The notes below the pieces were generated by a model that had not been told where the DNA came from, ran no database searches, and saw nothing but the letters and a program-made list of their open reading frames with translations. The position numbers and the translations under genes are program-made. Shown here piece after piece: positions 19,978-31,907 of a DNA stretch of 64,000 nt (positions are counted from its first letter, which is position 1; every line of letters starts with the position of its first letter). This stretch comes from Pleurodeles waltl (lineage: Eukaryota > Chordata > Amphibia > Caudata > Salamandridae): NCBI RefSeq assembly GCF_031143425.1, contig NC_090444.1, positions 1,317,205,324 through 1,317,269,323 on the forward strand, read 5' to 3'.

Positions 19978-21597
19978 ATCGAGAAGATGTTGGATCTGGA
20001 CATCATAGAACCTTCCCACAGCCCCTGGTGTTCGCCCGTGTTATTGGTGCCCAAACCTGATGGGTCTATACGTTTTTGTATTGACTTTAGACAGGTCAAT
20101 TCCATATCACAATTTGACACATATCCTCTTCCAAGGATAGACGAGCTCTTAGAAAGATCGGGGAAAGCGAAATACATGTCTACCCTTGACTTGACCAAGG
20201 GATATTGGCAGATCCCGTTGGGTCCCGAAGACAAGGAAAAGACGGCTTTCGCTACTCCCTCAGGATTGTATCACTTTAAGGTTCTCCCTTTCGGGTTACA
20301 TGGCGCCCCCGCCACCTTCCAATGTCTCATTGACACCATATTACGACCTCATACCAGATACGCGGCGGCCTATCTGGATGACATCGTTATTTTCGGTGAG
20401 ACATGGGAAGACCATCTGGTCCACATAGACCACATCTTCTCGGCTTTAGGGAAGGCTGGACTGACAGCCAACCCCGCCAAGAGCCGACTGGCTTTTAGTG
20501 AGATCTCCTACCTGGGTTATCACATTGGCAACGGTATACTTCGACCCCAAAAGAATAAAATCGAAGCCATCCTACACACCAATGCTCCCACCACGAAGAA
20601 GGGAGTTCGTTCCTTTTTAGGTCTAGTGGGATACTATCGAAGGTTCATTCCCCACTATTCCAGTTTGGCTGCCCCCCTAACCAATCTTTTAAGAAAAGGA
20701 CAGCCCAACAACATCCCACAACTAGACCCGACTCAACTTCATAGTTATCATACCTTGCAAAGGTGTCTCACCACTCAACCGATATTGAGGTGTCCTGAGT
20801 TTGACAAACCCTTTCATCTCCAAACGGATGCCTCCGATGTGGGGGTAGGGGCCGTTCTTTTTCAAAAGGATGAAGACGGAGTGAGCCATCCCGTCGTCTT
20901 TATTAGCCGTAAGCTATTTCCCAGGGAGCAAAGATACCCCATTATAGAGCGGGAATGTCTTGCCATTAAGTGGGCTATCGAAAGTCTCCAATACTATCTT
21001 TTGGGCAGACCTTTCCTACTGTATACGGACCATGCACCCCTTACGTGGCTCTCAAGATACAAGAATACCAACAACCGTATATTGAGATGGTTCATAGAAC
21101 TCCAACCTTTCTCCTTCCAGGTTTGCCACCTCCCTGGTGACCTTATGGGTCAGGCTGACTATTTGTCCCGGTTTCCGGATCTGCTGGGGCTCGATCAGCC
21201 CCATTCATGTGAGGGGATGTGTAACCGGGCGCCTCCGGACGCCGGTTCTTTGTCGGAGCGAACGACCGCCGGGGGATACCCCGGGGGCACCCGAGGGATT
21301 CCTGACGTGATGACGTCCAACGTCATCCGTCAGACAAAAACAGGAAGGACGGCCGACGGAAGAGAAGCGCCGCGCGACCCAGAGAGAGACGCCGACGTCA
21401 GGGAGAGCCGGAGAGACGAACGCCACGGACCGCCAAGAGAGAAGGGAAACCCCGCCGTGGACGAGGAACAACGGACGGAGAGCGGAAACCCTTGGGCGCC
21501 TCCCGCCCCTGCCGAGACGAAGTCGGGAGATCACCTACAAGCCGGCCGCGTCCCTGGAGGGGCGTGGCCAAGTCAGGTACGAGCGTACCGGGGCTGA
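19978..21597 (+). CDS. Reverse transcriptase-RNase H part of pol (after in-frame stop)
   Basis: The same frame continues after the TAA; the first ATG is at 19987, and numbering here is from it. RT motifs: the SPW and VLLVPKPDGS stretch (about 12-27), LPFGLHGAPATF (about 98-109) and the catalytic YLDD at 129-132. RNase H: D281 in TDAS, E321/E323 in IEREC and D348 in YTDH, then the HLPG and ADYLSR signature close to the end. There is no integrase after RNase H and no chromodomain; the element's own sequence ends at codon 410. No stop occurs before the 3' LTR, so the frame runs about 126 codons into the LTR to a TGA at 21595. Without a way past the TAA this part would need its own start, so the protein is probably not made. 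A programmed readthrough is possible but would be unusual inside RT. Confidence 0.9.
   Translation: MEKMLDLDIIEPSHSPWCSPVLLVPKPDGSIRFCIDFRQVNSISQFDTYPLPRIDELLERSGKAKYMSTLDLTKGYWQIPLGPEDKEKTAFATPSGLYHFKVLPFGLHGAPATFQCLIDTILRPHTRYAAAYLDDIVIFGETWEDHLVHIDHIFSALGKAGLTANPAKSRLAFSEISYLGYHIGNGILRPQKNKIEAILHTNAPTTKKGVRSFLGLVGYYRRFIPHYSSLAAPLTNLLRKGQPNNIPQLDPTQLHSYHTLQRCLTTQPILRCPEFDKPFHLQTDASDVGVGAVLFQKDEDGVSHPVVFISRKLFPREQRYPIIERECLAIKWAIESLQYYLLGRPFLLYTDHAPLTWLSRYKNTNNRILRWFIELQPFSFQVCHLPGDLMGQADYLSRFPDLLGLDQPHSCEGMCNRAPPDAGSLSERTTAGGYPGGTRGIPDVMTSNVIRQTKTGRTADGREAPRDPERDADVRESRRDERHGPPREKGNPAVDEEQRTESGNPWAPPAPAETKSGDHLQAGRVPGGAWPSQVRAYRG
21211..21217 (+). other. Polypurine tract
   Basis: GAGGGGA lies directly before the TGTG start of the 3' LTR. 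A purine run in this position primes plus-strand DNA synthesis in LTR retroelements. It is short and lies within the open pol frame. Confidence 0.7.
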
Positions 21598-22170
21598 GAC
21601 TGGGGTTCCGGGTGGTTGGCTGAGTTTAAGGGGGCTAAGAAGGGAGGGCTGAGGTCGTGTAGGGAAGGGGAGCCAATTTGAACAGGACCACAGTTAACTG
21701 AAGAATAACCACACAAGGACCGTACCCAGACCAGTGAATAAAACTGTAAGGGGGTCACAGAAAGGGCACAACGAAAGGAAGTCACAAGAGAAAAGTAACC
21801 CCACATTCCTCCACCTCCACAGAACCCCCCCCCCCCTCACTCCTTACTAACCCCAATTAACCGTATATAAATAATTTTCCCCACTTACCTGTTCCTTTCT
21901 CCTTCTTTGTTTTGGGAAATCCTGGGGCCATGAGAGCCGGGTGAACAAGACCTCTCCCTCCGAACCGGACCAGGCCGTCCCGGGAACACCAAGGAACCCT
22001 GAAAAGAAAAGGGATTTATATCAGTTTTGGACTTGGAATATAACAGTTTGGCGGAAAAGCTAGTGCTACAATCCCAACGAACAAGAAAATAAACGTACTA
22101 CACCCTTAAGTGCCGCGTCTGTCACCTTCTTCCAATATCCCCTCGACTCGGGATAAAAGACCCCGCCACA
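21218..22170 (+). repeat. 3' LTR, 953 bp
   Basis: It matches the 5' LTR from TGTGTAACC to CCGCCACA. By-eye differences: two near 21427-21429, single changes near 21534, 21543, 21560, 21597 and 21624, one substitution plus a length change in the C run near 21830, and one near 22113. The TATA box is at 21864-21873 and AATAAA at 22088-22093. The change near 21597 creates the TGA that ends the pol frame; the 5' LTR has TGG there. Confidence 0.93.
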
Positions 22171-22242
22171 GGCACTTTGCAAAAAACAGCTCTGTTTTCT
22201 GTCAAAAAATGGGATGTGCCCACTTTGTGTTTTGGGACATTT
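22171..22242 (-). repeat. Satellite block 6, reverse orientation, right remnant
   Basis: 72 bp of the monomer that the retrotransposon split, from GGCACTTTGC to GGGACATTT. It ends at a reverse-to-forward junction found nowhere else in the window. Confidence 0.9.
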
Positions 22243-23207
22243 TGGGAATCTGAGAGGAGCCACAAATTTCCTTCCACCCAGCGTTCCCCCAAGTCTCCTG
22301 ATAAAAATGGTACCTCACTTGTGTGGGTAGGCCTAGCGCCTCCGACAGGATATGCCCCAAAACACAACGTGGACACATCACAGAAAACAGAGCTGTTTTT
22401 TGCAAAGTGCCTACCTGTAGATTTTGGCCTCAAGCTCAGCCGGCACCTAGGGAAACATACCAAACCTGTGCATTTTTGAAAACTAGAGACCTAGGGGAAT
22501 CCAAGATGGGGTGACTTGTGGGGCTCTGACCAGGTTCAGTTACCCAGAATCCTTTGCAAACCTCAAAATTTGGCTAATCATATTTTCCTCACATTTCGGC
22601 GACAGAAAGTTCTGGAATCTGAGAGGAGCCACAAATTTCCTTCCACCCAGTATTCTCCCAAGTCTCCCGATACAAATGATACCTCACTTGTGTGGGTAGG
22701 CCTAGCGCCCGCGACAGGATACGCCCCAAAACACAACGTGGACACATCACAGAAAACAGAGCTGTTTTTTGCAAAGTGCCTACCCGTAGATTTTGGCCTC
22801 TAGCTCAGCCGGCACCTAGTGAAACCTACCAAACCTGTGCATTTTTTAAAACTAGAGACCTAGGGGAATCCAAGATGGGGTGACTTGTGGGGCTCTGCCC
22901 AGGTTCTGTTACCCAGAATCCTTTGCAAACCTCAAAATTTGGCTAAAAAAACATATTTTCCTCACATTTCGGTGACAGAAAGTTCGGGAATCTGAGAGGA
23001 GCCACAAATTTTCTTCCACCCAGCGTTCCCCCAAGTCTCCCGATAAAAATGATACCTCACTTGTGTGGGTAGTCCTAGCGCCCGCGACAGGAAATGTCCC
23101 AAAACACAAAGTGGGCACATCCCATTTTTTGACAGAAAACAGAGCTGTTTTATGCAAAGTGCCTAGCTGTAGATTTTGGCCTCTAGCTCAGCCGGCACCT
23201 AGGGAAA
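22243..23207 (+). repeat. Satellite block 7, forward orientation
   Basis: A 965-bp forward block that starts within a monomer at GGGAATCTGAG and ends at CCTAGGGAAA. Two monomers carry a short spacer after TTTGGCTAA (CATATTTTCC directly follows TAAT), a variant also common in later reverse blocks. Confidence 0.93.
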
Positions 23208-26076
23208 CCCACTTTGTGTTTTGGGACATTTCCTGTCGCGGGCGCTAGGACTACCCACACAAGTGAGGTATCATTTTTATCGGGAGACTTGGGGAAACGC
23301 TGGGTGGAAGGAAATTTTTGGCTCCTCTCAGATTCCAGAACTTTCTGTCACCGAAATGTGAGGAAAATGTGCTTTTATAGCCAAATTTTGAGGTTTGCAA
23401 AGGATTCTGGGTAACAGAACCTGGTCAGAGCCCCACAAGTCACCCCATCTTGGATTCCCCTAGGTCTCTAGTTTTCAAAAATGCACAGGTTTGGTAAGTT
23501 TCCCTAGGTGCCGGCTGAGCTAGACGCCAAAATCTACAGGTAGGCACTTTGCAAAAAACAGCTCTGTTTTCTGTGATGTATCCACGTTGTGTTTTGGGGC
23601 ATATCCTGTCGCGGGCGCTAGTCCTACCCACACAAGTGGGGTACCATTTGTATCGGGAGACTTGGGAGAATACTGGGTGGAAGGAAATTTGTGGCTCTTC
23701 TCAGATTCCAGAACTTTCTGTCACCGAAATGTGAGGAAAATATGATTAGCCAAATTTTGAGGTTTGCAAAGGATTCTGGGTAACAGAACCTGGTCAGAGC
23801 CCCACAAGTCACCCCATCTTGGATTCCCCTAGGTCTCTAGTTTTCAAAAATGCACAGGTTTGGTAGGTTTCCCTAGGTGCCGGCTGAGCTTGAGGCCAAA
23901 ATCTACAGGTAGGCACTTTGCAAAAAACAGCTCTGTTTTCTGTGATGTGTCCACGTTGTGTTTTGGGGCATATCCTGTCGCAGGCGCTAGGCCTACCCAC
24001 ACAAGTGAGGTACCATTTTTATCGGGAGACTTGGGGAAACGCTGGGTGGAAGGAAATTTTTGGCTCCTCTCAGATTCCAGAACTTTCTGTCACCGAAATG
24101 TGAGGAAAATGTGCTTTTATAGCCAAATTTTGAGGTTTGCAAAGGATTCTGGGTAACAGAACCTGGTCAGAGCCCCACAAGTCACCCCATCTTGGATTCC
24201 CCTAGGTCTCTAGTTTTCAAAAATGCACAGGTTTGGTAGGTTTCCCTAGGTGCCGGCTGAGCTAGACGCCAAAATCTACAGGTAGGCACTTTGCAAAAAA
24301 CAGCTCTGTTTTCTGTGATGTGTCCACGTTGTGTTTTGGGGCATTTCCTGTCTCGGGCGCTAGGACTACCCACACAAGTGAGGTATCATTTTTATCGGGA
24401 GACTTGGGGGAGCGCTGGGTGGAAGGAAATTTGTGGCTCCTCTCAGATTCCAGAACTTTCTGTCACCGAAATGTGAGGAAAATTTGTTTTTTTAGCCATA
24501 TTTTGAGGTTTGCAAAGGATTCTGGGTAAGAGAACCTGGTCAGAGCCCCACAAGTCACCCCATCTTTGATTCCCCTAGGTCTCTAGTTTTAGAAAATGCA
24601 CAGGTTTGGTAGGTTTCCCTAGGTGCCGGCTGAGCTAGAGGCCAAAATCTACAGGTAGGCACTTTGCAAAAAACAGCTCTGTTTTCTGTGATGTGTCCAC
24701 GTTGTGTTTTGGGGCATATCCTGTCGCGGGCGCTAGTCCTACCCACACAAGTGGGGTACCATTTGTATCGGGAGACTTGGGAGAATAATGGGTGGAAGGA
24801 AATTTGTGGCTCTTCTCAGATTCCAGAACTTTCTGTCACCGAAATGTGAGGAAAATATGATTAGCCAAATTTTGAGGTTTGCAAAGGATTCTGGGTAACA
24901 GAACCTGATCAGAGCCCCACAAGTCACCCCATCTTGGATTCCTCTAGGTCTCTAGTTTTAAAAAATGCACAGGTTTGGTAGGTTTCCCTAGGTGCCGGCT
25001 GAGCTTGAGGCCAAAATCTACAGGTAGGCACTTTGCAAAAAACAGCTCTGTTTTCTGTGATGTGTCCACGTTGTGTTTTGGGGCATATCTTGTCGCAGGC
25101 GCTAGGCCTACCCACACAAGTGAGGTACCATTTTTATCGGGAGACTTGGGGAAACGCTGGGTGGAAGGACATTTTTGGCTCCTCTCAGATTCCAGAACTT
25201 TCTGTTACCGAAATGTGAGGAAAATGTGCTTTTATAGCCAAATTTTGAGGTTTGCAAAGGATTCTGGGTAACAGAACCTGGTCAGAGCCCCACAAGTCAC
25301 CCCATCTTGGATTCCCCTAGGTCTCTAGTTTTCAAAAATGCACAGGTTTGGTAAGTTTCCCTAGGTGCCGGCTGAGCTAGACGCCAAAATCTACAGGTAG
25401 GCACTTTGAAAAAACAGCTCTGTTTTCTGTGATGTGTCCACGTTGTGTTTTGGGGCATATCCTGTCGCGGGCGCTAGGCCTACCCACACAAGTGAGGTAC
25501 CATTTTTATCGGGAGACTTGGGGGAGCGCTGGGTGGAAGGAAATTTGTGGCTCGTCTCAGATTCCAGAATTTTCTGTCACCGAAATGTGAGGAAAATATG
25601 TTTTTTTAGCCACAGTTTGAGGTTTGCAAAGGATTCTGGGTAACAGAACCTGGTCAGAGCCCCACAAGTCACCCCATCTTAGATTCCCCTAGGACTCTAG
25701 TTTTCAAAAATGCACAGGTTTGGTAGGTTTCCCTAGGTGCCGGCTGAGCTAGAGGCCAAAATCTACAGGTAGGCACTTTGCAAAAAACAGCTCTGTTTTC
25801 TGTCAAAAAATGGGATGTGCCCACTTTGTGTTTTGGGACATTTCCTGTCTCGGGCGCTAGGACTACCCACACAAGTGAGGTATCATTTTTATCGGGAGAC
25901 TTGGGGGAACGCTGGGTGGAAGGAAATTTGTGGCTCCTCTCAGATTCCAGAACTTTCTGTCACCGAAATGTGAGGAAAATGTGCTTTTATAGCCAAATTT
26001 TGAGGTTTGCAAAGGATTCTGGGTAACAGAACCTGGTCAGAGCCCCACAAGTCACCCCATCTTGGATTCCCCTAGG
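23208..26076 (-). repeat. Satellite block 8, reverse orientation
   Basis: A 2,869-bp block from CCCACTTTGTG to CCCCTAGG. The variant with ATATGATTAGCC in place of the longer T-run recurs, as does the variant with GTGCTTTTATAGCC. Both are markers of the 23-54 kb region. Confidence 0.95.
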
Positions 26077-27736
26077 ATTGTACCTCGCTTGTGTGGGTAG
26101 GCCTAGCGCCCGCGACAGGATATGCCCCAAAACACAACTTGGACACATCACAGAAAACAGAGCTGTTTTTTGCAAAGTGCCTACCTGTAGATTTTGGCCT
26201 CTAGCTCAGCCGGCACCTAGGGAAACCTACCAAACCTGTGCATTTTTGAAAACTAGAGACCTAAGGGAATCGAAAATGGGGTGACTTTTGGGGCTCTGAC
26301 CAGGTTCTGTTGCACAGAATCCTTTGCAAACCTCAAAATTTGGCTAAAAAAACATATTTTCCTCTCATTTCGGTGACAGAAAGTTCTGGAATCTGAGAGG
26401 AGCCACAAATTTCCTTCCACCCAGTGTTCTCCCAAGTCTCCCGATACAAATGGTACCTCACTTGTGTGGGTAGGCCTAGCGCCCACGACAGGATATGCCC
26501 CAAAACACAACGTGGACACATCACAGAAAACAGAGCTGTTTTTTGCAAAGTGCCTACCTGTAGATTTTGGCCTCTAGCTCAGCGGGCACCTAGGGAAACC
26601 TACCAAACCTGTGCATTTTTGAAAACTAGAGACCTAGGGGAATCCAAGATGGGGTGACTTGTGGGGCTCTGACCAGGTTCTGTTACCCAGAATCCTTTGC
26701 AAACCTCAAAATTTGGCTATAAAAGCACATTTTCCTCACATTTCGGTGACAGAAAGTTCTGGAATCTGAGAGGAGTCACAAATTTCCTTCTACCCAGCGT
26801 TCCCCCAAGTCTCCCGATAAAAATGATACCTCACTTGTGTGGGTAGTCCTAGCGCCCGCTACAGGAAATGTCCCAAAACACAAAGTGGGCACATCCCATT
26901 TTTTGACAGAAAACAGAGATGTTTTTTGCAGAGTGCCGACCTGTAGATTTTGGCCTCTGGCTCAGCCGGCACCTAGGGAAACCTACCAAACCTGTGCATT
27001 TTTTAAAACTAGAGACCTAGGGGAATCCAAGATGGGGTGACTTGTGGGGCTCTGCCCAGGTTCTGTTACCCAGAATCCTTTGCAAACCTCAAAATTTGGC
27101 TAAAAAACATATTTTCCTCACATTTCGGTGACAGAAAGTTCTGGAATCTGAGAGGAGCCACAAATTTCCTTCCACCCAGCGTTCCCCCAAGTCTCCCGAT
27201 AAAAATGGTACCTCACTTGTGTGGGTAGGCCTAGCGCCCGCGACAGGATATGCCCCAAAACACAACGTGGACACATCACAGAAAACAGAGCTGTTTTTTG
27301 CAAAGTGCCTACCTGTAGATTTTGGCCTCTAGCTCAGCCGGCACCTAGGGAAACCTACCAAACCTGTGCATTTTTGAAAACTAGAGACCTAGGGGAATCC
27401 AAAATGGAGTGACTTGTGGGGCTCTGCCCAGGTTCTGTTACCCAGAATCCTTTGCAAACCTCAAAATTTGGCTAAAAAAACATATTTTCCTCACATTTCG
27501 GTGACAGAAAGTTCGGGAATCTGAGAGGAGCCACAAATTTTCTTCCACCCAGCGTTCCCCCAAGTCTCCCGATAAAAATGATACCTCACTTGTGTGGGTA
27601 GTCCTAGCGCCCGCGACAGGAAATGTCCCAAAACACAAAGTGGGCACATCCCATTTTTTGACAGAAAACAGAGCTGTTTTATGCAAAGTGCCTAGCTGTA
27701 GATTTTGGCCTCTAGCTCAGCCGGCACCTAGGGAAA
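26077..27736 (+). repeat. Satellite block 9, forward orientation
   Basis: A 1,660-bp block opening with ATTGTACCTCGCTTG. Blocks of exactly this length and opening recur at 30248 and 42917. Confidence 0.95.
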
Positions 27737-30247
27737 CCCACTTTGTGTTTTGGGACATTTCCTGTCGCAGGCGCTAGGACTACCCACACAAGTGAGGTAT
27801 CATTTTTATCGGGAGACTTGGGGAAACGCTGGGTGGAAGGAAATTTTTGGCTCCTCTCAGATTCCAGAACTTTCTGTCACCGAAATGTGAGGAAAATGTG
27901 CTTTTATAGCCAAATTTTGAGGTTTGCAAAGGATTCTGGGTAACAGAACCTGGTCAGAGCCCCACAAGTCACCCCATCTTGGATTCCCCTAGGTCTCTAG
28001 TTTTCAAAAATGCACAGGTTTGGTAAGTTTCCCTAGGTGCCGGCTGAGCTAGAGGCCAAAATCTACAGGTAGGCACTTTGCAAAAAACAGCTCTGTTTTC
28101 TGTGATGTGTCCACGTTGTGTTTTGGGGCATATCCTGTCGCGGGCGCTAGGCCTACCCACACAAGTGAGGTACCATTTTTATCAGGAGACTTGGGGGAGC
28201 GCTGGGTGGAAGGAAATTTGTGTCTCGTCTCAGATTCCAGAACTTTCTGTCACCGAAATGTGAGGAAAATATGTTTTTTTAGCCACATTTTGAGGTTTGC
28301 AAAGGATTCTGGGTAACAGAACCTGGTCAGAGCCCCACAAGTCACCCCATCTTAGATTCCCCTAGGTCTCTAGTTTTCAAAAATGCACAGGTTTGGTAGG
28401 TTTCCCTAGGTGCCGGCTGAGCTAGAGGCCAAAATCTACAGGTAGGCACTTTGCAAAAAACAGCTCTGTTTTCTGTCAAAAAATGGGATGTGCCCACTTT
28501 GTGTTTTGGGACATTTCCTGTCTCGGGCGCTAGGACTACCCACACAAGTGAGGTATCATTTTTATCGGGAGACTTGGGGGAACGCTGGGTGGAAGGAAAT
28601 TTGTGGCTCCTCTCAGATTCCAGAACTTTCTGTCACCGAAATGTGAGGAAAATGTGTTTTTTTAGCCATATTTTGAGGTTTGCAAAGTATTCTGGGTAAC
28701 AGAACCTGGTCAGAGCCCCACAAGTCACCCCATCTTTGATTCCCCTAGGTCTCTAGTTTTAAAAAATGCACAGGTTTGGTAGGTTTCCCTAGGTGCCGGC
28801 TGAGCTAGAGGCCAAAATCTACAGGTAGGCACTTTGCAAAAAACAGCTCTGTTTTCTGTGATGTGTCCACGTTGTTTTTTGGGGCATATCCTGTCGCGGG
28901 CGCTAGTCCTACCCACACAAGTGGGGTACCATTTGTATCGGGAGACTTGGGAGAATACTGGGTGGAAGGAAATTTGTGGCTCTTCTCAGATTCCAGAACT
29001 TTCTGTCACCGAAATGTGAGGAAAATATGATTAGCCAAATTTTGAGGTTTGCAAAGGATTCTGGGTAACAGAACCTGGTCAGAGCCCCACAAGTCACCCC
29101 ATCTTGGATTCCCCTAGGTCTCTAGTTTTCAAAAATGCACAGGTTTGGTAGGTTTCCCTAGGTGCCGGCTGAGCTTGAGGCCAAAATCTACAGGTAGGCA
29201 CTTTGCAAAAAACAGCTCTGTTTTCTGTGATGTGTCCACGTTGTGTTTTGGGGCATATCCTGTCGCAGGCGCTAGGCCTACCCACACAAGTGAGGTACCA
29301 TTTTTATCGGGAGACTTGGGGGAACGCTGGGTGGAAGGAAATTTGTGTCTCCTCTCAAATTCCAGAACTTTCTGTCACCGAAATGTGAGGAAAATATGTT
29401 TTTTTAGCCAAATTTTGAGGTTTGTAAAGGATTCTGGGTAACAGAACCTGGTCAGAGCCCCACAAGTCACCCCATCTTGGATTCCCCTAGGTCTCTAGTT
29501 TTCAAACATGCACAGGTTTGGTAGGTTTCCCTAGGTGCCGGCTGAGCTAGAGGCCAAAATCTACAGGTAGACACTTTGCAAAAAACAGCTCTGTTTTCTG
29601 TGATGTGTCCACGTTGTGTTTTGGGGCATATCCTGTCGCGGGCGCTAGGCCTACCCACACAAGCGAGGTACCATTTTTATCGGGAGACTTGGGGGAACGC
29701 TGGGTGGAAGGAAATTTGTGGCTCCTCTTAGATTCCAGAACTTTCTGTCACCGAAATGTGAGGAAAATATGTTTTTTTCATCCAAATTTTGAGGTTTGCA
29801 AAGGATTCTGTGTAACAGAACCTGCTCAGAGCCCCACAAGTCACGCCATCTTGGATTCCCCTAGGTCTCTAGTTTTCAAAAATGCACAGGTTTGGTAGGT
29901 TTCCCTAGGTGCCGGCTGAGGTAGAGGCCAAAATCTACAGGTAGGCACTTTGCAAAAACAGCTCTGTTTTCTGTCAAAAAATGGGATGTGCCCACTTTGT
30001 GTTTTGGGACATTTCCTGTCTCGGGCGCTAGGACTACCCACACAAGTGAGGTATCATTTTTATCGGGAGACTTGGGGGAACGCTGGGTGGAAGGAAATTT
30101 GTGGCTCCTCTCAGATTCCAGAACTTTCTGTCACCGAAATGTGAGGAAAATGTGCTTTTATAGCCAAATTTTGAGGTTTGCAAAGGATTTTGGGTAACAG
30201 AACCTGGTCAGAGCCCCACAAGTCACCCCATCTTGGATTCGCCTAGG
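27737..30247 (-). repeat. Satellite block 10, reverse orientation
   Basis: A 2,511-bp block. Blocks 9 and 10 together span 4,171 bp, the distance at which the same forward block recurs (26077 to 30248). From about 28290 it belongs to copy 1 of the 12.67-kb macro-repeat. Confidence 0.95.
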
Positions 30248-31907
30248 ATTGTACCTCGCTTGTGTGGGTAGGCCTAGCGCCCGCGACAGAATATGCCCCA
30301 AAACACAACGTGGACACATCACAGAAAACAGAGCTGTTTTTTGCAAAGTGCCTACCTGTAGATTTTGGCCTCTAGCTCAGCCGGCACCTAGGGAAACCTA
30401 CCAAACCTGTGCATTTTTGAAAACTAGAGACCTAGGGGAATCGAAAATGGGGTGACTTTTGGGGCTCTGACCAGGTTCTGTTGCCCAGAATCCTTTGCAA
30501 ACCTCAAAATTTAGCTAAAAAAACATATTTTCCTCACATTTCGGTGACAGAAAGTTCTGGAATCTGAGAGGAGCCACAAATTTCCTTCCACCCAGTGTTC
30601 TCCCAAGTCTCCCGATACAAATGGTACGTCACTTGTGTGGGTAGGCCTAGCGCCCGCGACAGGATATGCCCCAAAACACAACGTGGACACATCACAGAAA
30701 ACAGAGCTGTTTTTTGCAAAGTGCCTACCTGTAGATTTTGGCCTCTAGCTCAGCGGGCACCTAGGGAAACCTACCAAACCTGTGCATTTTTGAAAACTAG
30801 AGACCTAGGGGAATCCAAGATGGGGTGACTTGTGGGGCTCTGACCAGGTTCTGTTACCCAGAATCCTTTGCAAACCTCAAAATTTGGCTATAAAAGCACA
30901 TTTTCCTCACATTTCGGTGACAGAAAGTTCTGGAATCTGAGAGGAGCCACAAATTTCCTTCTACCCAGCGTTCCCCCAAGTCTCCCGATAAAAATGATAC
31001 CTCACTTGTGTGGGTAGTCCTAGCGCCCGCTACAGGAAATGTCCCAAAACACAAAGTGGGCACATCCCATTTCTTGACAGAAAACAGAGCTGTTTTTTGC
31101 AGAGTGCCTACCTGTAGATTTTGGCCTCTGGCTCAGCCGGCACCTAGGGAAACCTACCAAACCTGTGCATTTTTGAAAACTAGAGACCTAGGGGAATCCA
31201 AGATGGGGTGACTTGTGGGGCTCTGCCCAGGTTCTGTTAACCAGAATCCTTTGCAAACCTTAAAATTTGGCTAAAAAACATATTTTCCTCACATTTCGGT
31301 GACAGAAAGTTCTGGAATCTGAGAGGAGCCACAAATTTCCTTCCACCCAGCGTTCCCCCAAGTCTCCCGATAAAAATGGTACCTCACTTGTGTGGGTAGG
31401 CCTAGCGCCCGCGACAGGATATGCCCCAAAACACAACGTGGACACATCACAGAAAACAGAGCTGTTTTTTGCAAAGTGCCTACCTGTAGATTTTGGCCTC
31501 TAGCTCAGCCGGCACCTAGGGAAACCTACCAAACCTGTGCATTTTTGAAAACTAGAGACCTAGGGGAATCCAAAATGGAGTGACTTGTGGGGCTCTGCCC
31601 AGGTTCTGTTACCCAGAATCCTTTGCAAACCTCAAAATTTGGCTAAAAAAACATATTTTCCTCACATTTCGGTGACAGAAAGTTCGGGAATCTGAGAGGA
31701 GCCACAAATTTCCTTCCACCCAGCGTTCCCCCAAGTCTCCCGATAAAAATGATACCTCACTTGTGTGGGTAGTCCTAGCGCCCGCGACAGGAAATGTCCC
31801 AAAACACAAAGTGGGCACATCCCATTTTTTGACAGAAAACAGAGCTGTTTTATGCAAAGTGCCTAGCTGTAGATTTTGGCCTCTAGCTCAGCCGGCACCT
31901 AGGGAAA
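30248..31907 (+). repeat. Satellite block 11, forward orientation
   Basis: A 1,660-bp block, a near-copy of block 9 (4,171 bp upstream) and of block 17 (12,669 bp downstream). A private GACAGAATATG variant near 30293 is not in either. Confidence 0.95.

Larger units (their letters stand above)
16001..22170 (+). mobile_element. Gmr1-like Ty3/gypsy LTR retrotransposon, full length
   Basis: A 6,170-bp element with two near-identical LTRs, a primer-binding site, one long gag-pol frame and a purine tract. The order of domains is Gag, protease, integrase, reverse transcriptase, RNase H. Integrase before RT is the opposite of ordinary Ty3/gypsy elements and defines the Gmr1 lineage first described from cod, although the RT motifs are gypsy-type. 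It has inserted into a reverse-oriented satellite monomer at GTAGGCACTT. Only GGC is cleanly repeated at both sides (15998-16000, 22171-22173). If the LTR ends two bases earlier, the flanks are TAGGC and CAGGC, a 5-bp duplication with one mismatch. About nine substitutions and one length change separate the LTRs (about 1%), so the insertion is recent. One in-frame stop in pol suggests it cannot move on its own. Confidence 0.93.

Noticed and set aside
19987..21597. RT-RNase H as an independent gene starting at ATG 19987
   Set aside because: The codons before the ATG, back through the TAA, continue the RT domain in the same frame, so this is the rest of an interrupted polyprotein.
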